Shown piece by piece: positions 27,220-35,855 of a stretch of DNA of 64,000 nt (positions are counted from its first letter, which is position 1; each line of letters opens with the position of its first letter). The stretch is from positions 806,001 to 870,000 of the forward strand of contig NZ_JAMQVC010000002.1 of assembly GCF_023721415.1 (NCBI RefSeq). The letters are read 5' to 3'. The translations under genes were made by a program, and so were the position numbers. Below the pieces are notes generated by a model. That model was not told where the DNA came from and ran no database searches. It saw nothing but the letters and a program-made list of their open reading frames with translations. Origin of the DNA: Galbibacter mesophilus. GTDB lineage: Bacteria > Bacteroidota > Bacteroidia > Flavobacteriales > Flavobacteriaceae.

Positions 27220-27993
27220 ATGGACCGACATCAACGACTTCAAAAAATACTTCACGAGCTTTCAGAAAAAGAAAAATTAGATGTAGATGAAATTGGCGAT
27301 ATGCTATCTATCTCTCCGGCAACCGTAAGAAGAGATTTTAATTATTTAGCCAAACATTATAAGGTAAAAAAAACGTGGGGCGGGATAGCCATTGGTGATT
27401 CCAACAAAACTATGGACTCTATGTTGCCTTTGCAGGAAAGACAAACCATTAATATTGGGGCTAAAAAGAGCATTGCCGAAAAAGCGGCCAGCTTAGTAAG
27501 TGATGGGGACATCATATTTATAGATGGAGGTACCACCACTTTGGAAATGGTTCCGTTTCTGGTTGATAAAAAAGTTACCATCATTACCAATTCCATTTTA
27601 ATTGCTCAAAAGGTTGAAACGATGAACAATCGTTTTACTTCGGAAGTTTTTCTTACTGGTGGAATGCTTTATCCCAATTCTGGTTTAATTGTTGGTCCGC
27701 AAGCATTGGACGGTATAAAGAATTTCAATGCGCAATGGACGTTCCTATCTATCGGCGGTATCTCAACTGATGGACCTACAAATTCCAATGTTCTTGTGGT
27801 TGAGACAGAAAAAGCGATGATTGCCCAAAGTGAAAAGACGGTTATTTTAGCAGATTCAAGTAAAATATGCAAGAAGGACCTTGTTAAAGTATGTGATTTT
27901 CAAGACATTGAAATTATTATTTCTGAAAAGAGTGATAAAGACAAAGAACTTCAAGAAATGGTAAACACCAATACGGAAATCCTATTCGTTTAA
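27220..27993 (+). CDS. DeoR/GlpR-family transcriptional regulator
   Basis: This 257-residue protein has the DeoR layout. The N-terminal winged helix-turn-helix (about 6-57) contains the signature LSISPATVRRDFNYLAK. A C-terminal sugar-phosphate-sensing domain includes IFIDGGTTTLEMVPFL and a GPQALDGIKNFNAQWTFLSIGGIS block. Such proteins usually repress sugar catabolic genes until a phosphorylated sugar binds. Its position between the fourth sulfatase and the symporter/mutarotase pair makes those genes likely targets. It has its own strong promoter and a terminator downstream. Confidence 0.92.
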   Translation: MDRHQRLQKILHELSEKEKLDVDEIGDMLSISPATVRRDFNYLAKHYKVKKTWGGIAIGDSNKTMDSMLPLQERQTINIGAKKSIAEKAASLVSDGDIIFIDGGTTTLEMVPFLVDKKVTIITNSILIAQKVETMNNRFTSEVFLTGGMLYPNSGLIVGPQALDGIKNFNAQWTFLSIGGISTDGPTNSNVLVVETEKAMIAQSEKTVILADSSKICKKDLVKVCDFQDIEIIISEKSDKDKELQEMVNTNTEILFV

Positions 27994-28024
27994 TTTTGAC
28001 GAAAAATCAAGTTAAACATTGAAC

Positions 28025-28063
28025 AAAATGGGATGAATCTTAGTTCACCCCATTTTAATTTTT
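28025..28063. terminator. Bidirectional terminator between deoR-type regulator and symporter gene
   Basis: AAAATGGG-A-TGAA pairs with TTCA-C-CCCATTTT around a six-base loop, with one internal mismatch. A T-rich run (AATTTTTCT) follows on the plus strand and AT-rich sequence lies on the minus side. It separates two convergent genes. Confidence 0.75.
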
Positions 28064-28086
28064 CTATAATCATTGAAGTCAGTCAT

Positions 28087-29706
28087 TTAGTTGCCATCAA
28101 AAAAGAGCATAATACCTGCTACAATGGCTAAAATTACAATGGAAATTACCACATCTACCCAATTGTAACTGTTTTTATTATTTCTTTTCTCTTCTTCGGA
28201 AATGGTTCCAAAGGTTAGGTTTTCAATTTTTTCTTCGGAAGGTGCCGGTGACAGAAGGCTCACCGCTACAATAAGAAGCACGCAGAAAAGGAAGAACCAT
28301 GATGAAAAGTTTAAAAAGTTCATACTTCCCAAATAATATAAAAACCCTTCTGGGTTTAGCGAACTTTTTACCAGTTCCAGAACTATTCTAAAAGCAGCCA
28401 CTGCCAAACCGGTTACCAAGGTTACAAAAGCTCCCTTCGCATTGATTCTTTTGGAAAAAATACCCAACAGAAAAACAGCGGTAATTGGCGGTGCAATGTA
28501 CGCCTGGACACTTTGAAGGTATTCATACAGAACCCCGGAAATATTCGACATGATTGGAATCCAAATAATTCCGATAATAACAATAATCACCGTGGCTATT
28601 TGTCCTGTCCTTACCAATTTCTTTTCAGGAGTGTTGGGTTTCAATTTCTTGTATATGTCAACCGTAAACAATGTTGAACAAGAATTGAACACCGAAGCCA
28701 ACGAACTCATAAGTGCGGCCAACAATCCCGCTGCTACAAGTCCGCGCAGACCCGATGGCAGTAAATTACTCATAAGAACGGGAAAAGCTTCATCTGGGTT
28801 GTCCCAATTTAATTCGCCCCTCATTTTTAAAGTAAGAGCTATAATTCCAGGAACCAAAAACAGGAATACAGGTAGGAGTTTTAGCAAAGCACCAAAAATG
28901 GTCCCCCTTCTCCCCTCTTTAATGTTCTTGGCAGTTAGCGCTCGTTGCACAATGTACTGATCCGTACACCAATACCAAACCCCGGTAATGGAACTAGCTA
29001 TAAGCAAAGGCAGCCAAGGAAAGTTTGGATCGTTCATGGGACGCCACATATCCAAATATTCGGGTCCCACGGTTTCCGTCATACTTTCCCAGCCCCCAAC
29101 TTTATCCAGACCGATAAATGTTAGAGCGGCGGCTCCGATAACTAGAATTATTGCTTGAAGGGTTTCCGTGTAGACCACGGCCCGCATTCCGCCCAGGACC
29201 GTGTAAAGGCCGGTTAGTACAACTGTTCCCAGAGCACCCGTCCAGAAATCGATTCCCAGCAAAGCAGCCACTACAACACCTCCCGCATAAATGGTAACCG
29301 AAATTTTGGTAAGCACATAAGCCACAATTGAAAACACCGACAATACCCATCGGGAACGGGCATCGAAACGTTTTTCTAAAAACTCCGGCATGGTAAAAAC
29401 TCCGCTACGCGCATAAAAAGGTAAGAATACCCAGCCCAAAAGGAGCACAACCCAAGCATGGATTTCATAGATAAGCATAGGAAGTTTATCGCCTGCTCCT
29501 GCACCGGCCAAACCAACCACATGTTCCGACCCAATGTTGGAAGCGAAAATGGAAGCACCAACTACAAACCAGCCAACATTCCGACCGGCAAGAAAGTAAT
29601 CTTCTGTATTGTTCTGTTTTTTACGGATTACCCAAATGGCAATCCCTATAAGCACGGCAAAATAAATGGATATGGTAATCCAGTCTAAAGTATCTAATAA
29701 TTGCAT
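28087..29706 (-). CDS. Sodium/solute symporter (SSS family), probable sugar transporter
   Basis: This 539-residue protein has about 14 membrane helices and the SSS/SGLT-type pattern. Visible elements are EDYFLAGRNVGWFVVGASIFASNIGSEHVVGLAG near the N terminus and WYWCTDQYIVQRALTAKN in the middle. The best-known relatives with this signature carry sugars such as galactose or glucose with sodium. It starts two bases after the mutarotase stop, so the two are co-transcribed. It provides inner-membrane uptake for the island, which lacks other transporters. The substrate is inferred. Confidence 0.92.
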   Translation of the reverse strand: MQLLDTLDWITISIYFAVLIGIAIWVIRKKQNNTEDYFLAGRNVGWFVVGASIFASNIGSEHVVGLAGAGAGDKLPMLIYEIHAWVVLLLGWVFLPFYARSGVFTMPEFLEKRFDARSRWVLSVFSIVAYVLTKISVTIYAGGVVVAALLGIDFWTGALGTVVLTGLYTVLGGMRAVVYTETLQAIILVIGAAALTFIGLDKVGGWESMTETVGPEYLDMWRPMNDPNFPWLPLLIASSITGVWYWCTDQYIVQRALTAKNIKEGRRGTIFGALLKLLPVFLFLVPGIIALTLKMRGELNWDNPDEAFPVLMSNLLPSGLRGLVAAGLLAALMSSLASVFNSCSTLFTVDIYKKLKPNTPEKKLVRTGQIATVIIVIIGIIWIPIMSNISGVLYEYLQSVQAYIAPPITAVFLLGIFSKRINAKGAFVTLVTGLAVAAFRIVLELVKSSLNPEGFLYYLGSMNFLNFSSWFFLFCVLLIVAVSLLSPAPSEEKIENLTFGTISEEEKRNNKNSYNWVDVVISIVILAIVAGIMLFFDGN

Positions 29707-29708
29707 GG

Positions 29709-30902
29709 TTATTTGGTTGTAAATTTAAAGGTTGTTTTGGTTGAATATTTTTCTCCCGGCTGAAGAATTACCGATGGAAAGTCAGCTTGGTTAGGTGAAT
29801 CTGGATAATGTTGCGTTTCTAAAGCGAAACCAGTTCGTTTGGCATATTTTCCACCACCTTTTGCAGGAAGGGTGCTATCTAAAAAATTTCCTGAATAAAA
29901 TTGAAGTCCGGGTTGGTCACTATAAATTTCCAAAAGCCTTCCACTGTTAGGTTCAAAAGCGGTGGCTACCAAACGCTGCCCTTGGTTCTGGTCATTAAGA
30001 ATCCAACAATGGTCGTAACCCAATCCTCGTTTTAATTGTTCATTCACGGCATCAATTTCCTTGCCTATTGCTTTGGGTTGTTTAAAATCAAACGGTGTGT
30101 TTTTTACCTTTTTAATTTCACCAGTAGGAATTAAAGTTTCATCAATGGGCAAGAAAGCATCTGCGTCTATCATGATTTCATGATTTAAAATACTTTCGGA
30201 AAAATTACCCGTCAAATTAAAGTAGGAATGTTGCGTTAGATTGATTATTGTTTTTTTATCAGTAGTAGCTTCGTAATTTACATGCAGAGCATTTGTATTG
30301 TCTAAAGTATAAGTCACCCTAACATCGAGGTTTCCAGGGTAACCTTCCTCCATATCAGCACTTTTGTAAGACAATTGCAGGGAAACGCTGGAATCTTTTT
30401 TAATGGGTTTTACATCCCAAATCACCTTGTCGAAACCCTTATTCCCTCCATGTAAGTGGTTTTTATCATCATTTTTAGCCAACGTGTACAAATGGCCATC
30501 CAATGTGAATTTTCCATCTTTTATTCTATTTCCATAACGACCAATAATAGCTCCAAAATAAGGTGCTGGTGTTAAGTAATCTTCTAAGTTGGAAAATCCC
30601 AAAACCACATCCTCGAGCTTTCCATCTCTATCAGGTACTTTTAAATGGGTAATGATGCCGCCGTAATCAATAACATCCACTTGCATCCCATTTCCATTTG
30701 TTAGCTGGTATTTAGTTACCTCTTCCCCCGTAGGAAGCGTGCCAAACTTAGCTGTGCTAATCTGAAAATTAGAAGATGAAATTATAGAAGAATCTTCTGA
30801 GTTTTCATTAGAAGATTTTTTAGCTTTTGTATTACATTGAAGCAAGGTAAAGATAGCGCAGATAGCCAATAGATACGCTCCGCTTCGCTTAAAGAGGTTC
30901 AT
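29709..30902 (-). CDS. Galactose mutarotase (aldose 1-epimerase), probably exported
   Basis: This 397-residue aldose 1-epimerase interconverts alpha and beta anomers of free sugars. Family motifs are GRYGNRIKDGKFTLDG, NLTQHSYFNLTG (catalytic His region) and GYDHCWILN. The catalytic glutamate lies in GFALETQHYPDSPNQ near the C terminus. The N terminus has a signal-type hydrophobic segment ending TLLQC at Cys23, an imperfect lipobox, so it is probably periplasmic. That placement would supply the right anomer to the co-transcribed symporter. Confidence 0.93.
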   Translation of the reverse strand: MNLFKRSGAYLLAICAIFTLLQCNTKAKKSSNENSEDSSIISSSNFQISTAKFGTLPTGEEVTKYQLTNGNGMQVDVIDYGGIITHLKVPDRDGKLEDVVLGFSNLEDYLTPAPYFGAIIGRYGNRIKDGKFTLDGHLYTLAKNDDKNHLHGGNKGFDKVIWDVKPIKKDSSVSLQLSYKSADMEEGYPGNLDVRVTYTLDNTNALHVNYEATTDKKTIINLTQHSYFNLTGNFSESILNHEIMIDADAFLPIDETLIPTGEIKKVKNTPFDFKQPKAIGKEIDAVNEQLKRGLGYDHCWILNDQNQGQRLVATAFEPNSGRLLEIYSDQPGLQFYSGNFLDSTLPAKGGGKYAKRTGFALETQHYPDSPNQADFPSVILQPGEKYSTKTTFKFTTK

Positions 30903-31105
30903 AACTTAGTTAGGTGTTAGTGGTTAATTAGTTATATTACAAACCCATATTTATTCTGGAATCGCAAGCAATGCATTCTTAGAATTGAAAGGCTGAAATA
31001 TGTAAACCTTAATCGTATTCGCAATATCTAAAAAAATTTGCATAAAAAACATATTAATCGCAAAACTGAGTAACAAAATTTAAATTATCCATAGATGTTA
31101 TTATT
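30903..31105. other. Intergenic region upstream of the mutarotase gene
   Basis: This AT-rich stretch holds the presumed promoter of the mutarotase/symporter pair. I find no exact TAnnTTTG box with a correctly spaced TTG and no strong dyad. It ends at the remnant gene that begins at 31106. Confidence 0.35.
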
Positions 31106-31291
31106 TTATGCGTTCTTTAAAATATCTTCAATATCTATTTCATAGACTTGTCTTTTAAAACCATTATGTGTAGAATCAAAATACACTTTGGTGCCTTGTT
31201 GGTTACATCTAGGATATAAATCGCAGCGAAATTCCCCTTTAAATTCCGGCGGCTCATAAAAACGACCCAACATCGATATTCCCGTGGGTCT
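31106..31291 (-). pseudogene. C-terminal remnant of a PD40/WD40-like beta-propeller protein
   Basis: Reading the minus strand, 61 codons end in a TAA at 31106-31108 and contain PTGISMLGRFYEPPEF, FRCDLYPRCNQQGTKVYFDS and RQVYEIDI. This matches the last blade of TolB/oligogalacturonate-lyase-like propellers, which end in an R-C-D-L-H-P-R-W-N..G-T-K-V..D-S-x-H-x-G-x-R-Q-x-Y pattern. An in-frame TGA lies immediately upstream (31292-31294), and no start or remaining domain is present before the beta-galactosidase stop. The rest of the gene has been lost. Confidence 0.72.
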
Positions 31292-31346
31292 TCAGCACTT
31301 CCCTTCTAGTTGAAGTTCATTGCCTTGTTTAATTGTTTTTTCTGAA

Positions 31347-34184
31347 TTATTTAAAGTTAAAATCAAACCAGAGCGTTATCGGGTTCAATTGATCTCCTTC
31401 ATGATACTTTAAAACTCCTTTTTGCGAGCCAGGCCCCAATTGCTCCGGACCTTTAAATTTGGTGCCTATGGCAGGAATTTCATATGAAAAAGAGATGTCG
31501 CCAGAAGGAAAATCCGGCGCCATATGTTTGGGGGTGTCCTCAGGAAATTCCGGGGTGTACAATCTAAAAAACAGTCCGGGTGTTTCGGTATAAATTCTAA
31601 AAGGACTTTCCTTGGTATCTAGTTCCAACCAGTACATTTCAGCATGATATCCTTTAAATTCTGGATATTCGATATTTTCATAATCCGAGCCTGTAATAGT
31701 ATTATTGTACTCTTTTTCCCAAACACCAAATTCAGCTCCATCCAATCTGTTTTTCCATACTCGATAGGGACCATTTCCCATCCATCGAACACCATTTACT
31801 TTATCTTCCGGATAATTAAATGTGATCCCCAAATAATCAATCGAATCTTTATGTAATAATGGAGGTGAACATACCAATTTTAGCTGCCCGTTTTTATGAA
31901 CCGTCCATACTACCTTTTTCGGATAGTTGCTATAACTAATCTCAAGTTGAAAGTTATCCAAGCTATCTTTTTTCCATACTACATTTTCAACTTTATTTTC
32001 AATCCCAACAGGAAGGGGACCTCCGCTAAAGGATATTTCATTATTATTTCCCTTCACCACGTTTTTCAACACTCCATTTTTCTTGTCAAAAGAAAAAAGA
32101 AGGTTCTTTACGGTAACCATTACTTCTGATGTATTCTCTTTTACCTTTACTTCGGAAGCTTCCTCATTACCTTTAAGAAAGGAAGCTGCCACGTCCTTGG
32201 GTTTCTCAATGGGCCATGACCATGTGTATAATTCTTCTTTAGACGGACCGTAAGCGGTAACGCGTAAAAACGTTGATTCTGCAAAATCGTCTGGGAGTGA
32301 AAGGTTAACGCCTACTTTTTCATTAGGCTCCGCTTCAGACCCCTTTAATGTTCCTTTGTGCAAGACTTCCACTGAAGACTTACTGTTGAGTTTGCACAGC
32401 TCCCAACCAAAAGTACATTCATTCAAATTGGTGTAAATATATTTATTGGTGACCATTAACTTCCCATTGAAATATTCATTTAATACAACAGGATCTATTT
32501 GAACGGGGGACCATATTTTTTTAATGGTATAAAAACTTCCTTCTTTTTGGTGATACGGTCCAAAAATTCCATCAGGAGCTTGGTTTCCTGCTCCATCCAG
32601 TCTTCCATCTTTATCGGTTCTTTCGACAGCCTCGTCTGCAAAACTCCAAAGAAATCCTCCTGTAAATCTGGGGTTTTTACTGTAATTTGACCAATAATCT
32701 GCCAAACCAGCTCCATGGCCGCCATCATACAATCCATGTAGAAATTCCGTTGGGAAAAATACATCCTTCCCTCGCTGCAATCTTCCAACACCAAAATTGA
32801 ATGTCGGGTAATGCCTTGTATCTATACCGTTCCTAACGCCCCATGGATAAATTACGGGCCTTTTCTGATAGTCATACTTATGGAACCATTTTTCATTTTG
32901 AAGATTCCAGCCACCCTCATTGCCATGATCCCAAACTATTACACTAGGGTGATTTTCATCTTTAAGAATCATCTCTTTGATTAATTTCGGCCCAACTATG
33001 GTATCGTAAGCATCTTGCCATCCTGTCAACTCATCCAAAACAAACAATCCTAAAGAATCACATACATCCAAAAAGGCTTCATCCGGCGGGTAATGTGACA
33101 TCCGAACTGCATTCATATTCATTTCTTTCATCAAGCGCACGTCTTCCAGATGGTTCTTCTTACTTAGCGCCCTTCCCGTTGTAGGCCGAAAGGAATGTCT
33201 GTTTACGCCTTTCATCACTATTTTCTTGCCATTTACATAAATACCGTCTTTTTCTACGAGCTCCACGGTTCTAAAACCAATTTTTTCTTCTTTTGAATAA
33301 AGCGTTTGTCCGTTATTAACTAAAGAGAACTTAGCTGTATAACGTACCGGTTTTTCTGGGTTCCAAGAATTAACTTTATTGAATTTTCCTCCTAACGTTA
33401 TTAGCGTATCGTTTTTGGATATAGTTTCTATGTTTCCACTGATTTTCTTTCCCTCTTCTGAAAAAAGTTCGACTATCGCATTAGCATTTGGATACGGATT
33501 GTTTAAATATAATCTTGCTTTAAAAGTTGCGTCATGTTTTGCATCAATGGCAATTCTTTCAAAATGATGCTCAGGTAATACTTCCAAGTAAACCGGACGA
33601 AAAATTCCGCCAAATATCCAAAAATCAGCTTCCCTTTCTGCCCTATTTACCGATTCATTCGAAGAATGCTTTGAAACTTCCACTTCCAATAAATTCTTCT
33701 TGCCATACTCCAATAAGTTTGAAATAGGATACTTAAATCGATAGAAAGCACCTTGATGGATTTCGCCAGCCGACTTGCCATTTACGGTAACCTTGGTATC
33801 GGTCATGGATCCTTCAAAAACAAGGTTTATCCATTTGCTTTTCCATTCTTTAGGAACTTCAAATTTGTGTTTGTACTCCCCTTTTTCTTTGCTTATTTTT
33901 TTTCCCTCATCTTTGTGATCATTGCCATAATTGTAATTACCAAATCCTTCCTGCTCCCAATTGGATGGAACGTTAATCTTAGTCCATTTTCCACTTCGCC
34001 GCCCTTCACTAACTTTAAAACTCCATATTTTTGGACTATCTGCCCCTTTCCCGGAAAGATAAACACGCTGGTAGGATGTCTTTTCCTGACCATACAAATT
34101 AGATGTAATCAGCAATAAAAAGCACCCTATCCATAATTTAGCTTTTGAATAATTTCGATTTGTAAAATTGGTTATTCGTTTCAT
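31347..34184 (-). CDS. Glycoside hydrolase family 2 beta-galactosidase
   Basis: This 945-residue GH2 enzyme has a signal peptide (cleavage after about residue 32, LYGQ). The order is jelly-roll sugar-binding domain, immunoglobulin-like domain, TIM barrel, then C-terminal beta-gal small-chain-like domain. The acid/base glutamate is Glu423 in WDHGNEGGWN. The nucleophile is probably Glu480 in FFPTEFLHG. MKGVNRHSFRPTTGRAL is the GH2 signature. It would act in the periplasm on beta-galactosides or related sugars from the sulfated glycan. Its promoter overlaps the shared operator at 34312. GH2 also covers glucuronidases and mannosidases, so the sugar is not certain. Confidence 0.9.
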   Translation of the reverse strand: MKRITNFTNRNYSKAKLWIGCFLLLITSNLYGQEKTSYQRVYLSGKGADSPKIWSFKVSEGRRSGKWTKINVPSNWEQEGFGNYNYGNDHKDEGKKISKEKGEYKHKFEVPKEWKSKWINLVFEGSMTDTKVTVNGKSAGEIHQGAFYRFKYPISNLLEYGKKNLLEVEVSKHSSNESVNRAEREADFWIFGGIFRPVYLEVLPEHHFERIAIDAKHDATFKARLYLNNPYPNANAIVELFSEEGKKISGNIETISKNDTLITLGGKFNKVNSWNPEKPVRYTAKFSLVNNGQTLYSKEEKIGFRTVELVEKDGIYVNGKKIVMKGVNRHSFRPTTGRALSKKNHLEDVRLMKEMNMNAVRMSHYPPDEAFLDVCDSLGLFVLDELTGWQDAYDTIVGPKLIKEMILKDENHPSVIVWDHGNEGGWNLQNEKWFHKYDYQKRPVIYPWGVRNGIDTRHYPTFNFGVGRLQRGKDVFFPTEFLHGLYDGGHGAGLADYWSNYSKNPRFTGGFLWSFADEAVERTDKDGRLDGAGNQAPDGIFGPYHQKEGSFYTIKKIWSPVQIDPVVLNEYFNGKLMVTNKYIYTNLNECTFGWELCKLNSKSSVEVLHKGTLKGSEAEPNEKVGVNLSLPDDFAESTFLRVTAYGPSKEELYTWSWPIEKPKDVAASFLKGNEEASEVKVKENTSEVMVTVKNLLFSFDKKNGVLKNVVKGNNNEISFSGGPLPVGIENKVENVVWKKDSLDNFQLEISYSNYPKKVVWTVHKNGQLKLVCSPPLLHKDSIDYLGITFNYPEDKVNGVRWMGNGPYRVWKNRLDGAEFGVWEKEYNNTITGSDYENIEYPEFKGYHAEMYWLELDTKESPFRIYTETPGLFFRLYTPEFPEDTPKHMAPDFPSGDISFSYEIPAIGTKFKGPEQLGPGSQKGVLKYHEGDQLNPITLWFDFNFK

Positions 34185-34281
34185 TTATTTAAGTAGTTCA
34201 GCTGTTTAATGTTTATACCCCGAAGAAGGCAATGTTTCTTTAGTTCAAGTTTGAATTCTAAAGGGTATTTAGTCCAAAAAT

Positions 34282-34311
34282 TTGTTCATTGAAAAAAATA
34301 CAATACTTTTG
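34282..34311 (+). promoter_or_regulatory. Promoter of uxaB-uxaA
   Basis: TTG at 34282-34284 and TACTTTTG at 34304-34311 are separated by 19 bases, a full match to the Bacteroidota consensus. The palindromic operator begins at the next base (34312), so a bound repressor would cover the transcription start. Confidence 0.75.
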
Positions 34312-34325
34312 TGTAATCGATTACA
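34312..34325. promoter_or_regulatory. LacI-type operator palindrome
   Basis: TGTAATCGATTACA is a perfect 14-base palindrome with a central CG, the form typical of LacI-family operators. It lies between the -7 boxes of the divergent uxaB and beta-galactosidase promoters. The LacI gene at 37525-38547 in the same cluster is the obvious candidate binder. Confidence 0.75.
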
Positions 34326-34351
34326 AATATATGTATTTTTCTATTTATCAA
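34324..34351 (-). promoter_or_regulatory. Promoter of the beta-galactosidase gene
   Basis: Read on the minus strand, TTG (34351-34349) and TATATTTG (34331-34324) are 17 bases apart. The last two bases of the -7 box overlap the operator palindrome. The leader to the start codon would be about 130 bases. Confidence 0.65.
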
Positions 34352-34371
34352 TACTTTAATTTTAATTTTAG

Positions 34372-35820
34372 ATGAATCCCTTAAATAGACAATGGTTGAA
34401 AATGAAAACGGACTTGCCCATAAAAATAGTCCAATTTGGAGAAGGAAATTTCTTGAGGGCTTTTGTTGATTATGCTGTTCAAAAATTGAATGAAGAAGCA
34501 GGCTTCAATGCTGGAATTGCTGTGGTACAGCCTATCGAAAAAGGTTTGGTTGATATCCTTAAAAAGCAAGAAGGCTTGTATACGCTTTTCATGAAAGGGG
34601 TTGTTAATGAAAAAGAAATACAGGAAAAAAAACTTATATCGAGTATTGTAAATAGCTTAAATCCCTATACGGACTTTGAGGCGTATTTAAGCCTAGCGAA
34701 AGAAGCATCGCTTGAATTTGTTGTTTCCAATACCACGGAGGCAGGGATTGCATACGTGGCATCAGACAAACCCACGATGGAACCTCCAAGTTCTTTTCCA
34801 GCAAAACTTACGCTTTTCCTTTATGAAAGATATAGACACTTTGAAGGAGATCCTAACAAAGGTCTTACCATCATTCCATGTGAACTGATTAATTATAATG
34901 CGGATACCTTATTAAAAATTATCCTTCAGTATTGTGATGACTGGCAACTGGAAAACACGTTTAAAAACTGGTTATTACAGCACAACAGTTTTCACAACAC
35001 TTTGGTGGACAGAATCGTGCCAGGATATCCTAAAGATGATATTGAAACGTACCAAACAGAGCTTGACTACCAGGATAATCTGATAGTAACTGCCGAAAAG
35101 TTTTTTCTTTGGGTAATTGAAGGTGGTGAATCATTGAAAAAGAAGCTTCCGTTCCACAAAACGGATTTAAACGTTTTAATCGTTCCGAATATGCAACCTT
35201 ACCGTACCCGTAAGGTGAGGATATTGAACGGTGCGCATACGACCATGGTGCCCTTTGGGATTCTGTACGGAAATGAAACGGTAAAACAAACCGTTGATAA
35301 TGGATTCACCGGAAAATTTGTTCGGGATACTGTTTTTAATGAAATCATTCCAACACTGGAACTGGAAAAAAATGAACTGACAAAATTTGCCAACGAAGTG
35401 TTCGACAGGTTTAGAAATCCGTTTATAAAGCATCAGTTATCCAGCATTGCCCTAAATTCCGTTTCAAAATTTAAAGTACGTGTCCTGCCCAGTCTATTGA
35501 CTTACCATAATCAATTTGGAAACCTCCCTCCTAACCTTACCTACGCATTTGCTTGTTTAATCCTGTTCTATAAAGGAAATTGGAATGGAAAAACCCTTCC
35601 TGTCCAAGACGATGCTGTGGTTATCACCCAATTCAAAAAATACTGGGAACTCGACACTATTTCAGAAACTGTAACCGCTGTCCTATCCGATAAAGAGTTA
35701 TGGAATCAGGACTTAACTGAAATAAAGAATCTTACGCCTTCCTTGGTTAGGGCTTTGGAAATTATCGAAAATGAAGGTCTTGAGAACGGATTTCATTCCT
35801 TTACTGAAAAGACACATTGA
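34372..35820 (+). CDS. uxaB: Tagaturonate reductase (altronate oxidoreductase)
   Basis: This 482-residue member of the mannitol dehydrogenase family reduces D-tagaturonate to D-altronate with NADH. The N terminus VQFGEGNFLRAFVDYAVQKLNE is the characteristic nucleotide-binding and signature region, and the middle NTLVDRIVPGYP block contains the family D-R-I-x-P motif. PYRTRKVRILNGAHT carries the catalytic lysine region. It starts 46 bases after the operator. uxaA follows 35 bases downstream, so the two steps are coupled. UxaC, which would supply tagaturonate from galacturonate, is absent. Confidence 0.93.
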   Translation: MNPLNRQWLKMKTDLPIKIVQFGEGNFLRAFVDYAVQKLNEEAGFNAGIAVVQPIEKGLVDILKKQEGLYTLFMKGVVNEKEIQEKKLISSIVNSLNPYTDFEAYLSLAKEASLEFVVSNTTEAGIAYVASDKPTMEPPSSFPAKLTLFLYERYRHFEGDPNKGLTIIPCELINYNADTLLKIILQYCDDWQLENTFKNWLLQHNSFHNTLVDRIVPGYPKDDIETYQTELDYQDNLIVTAEKFFLWVIEGGESLKKKLPFHKTDLNVLIVPNMQPYRTRKVRILNGAHTTMVPFGILYGNETVKQTVDNGFTGKFVRDTVFNEIIPTLELEKNELTKFANEVFDRFRNPFIKHQLSSIALNSVSKFKVRVLPSLLTYHNQFGNLPPNLTYAFACLILFYKGNWNGKTLPVQDDAVVITQFKKYWELDTISETVTAVLSDKELWNQDLTEIKNLTPSLVRALEIIENEGLENGFHSFTEKTH

Positions 35821-35855
35821 AAAGTAGATTTGGAGGATTTTTTACCAAAAATTGA

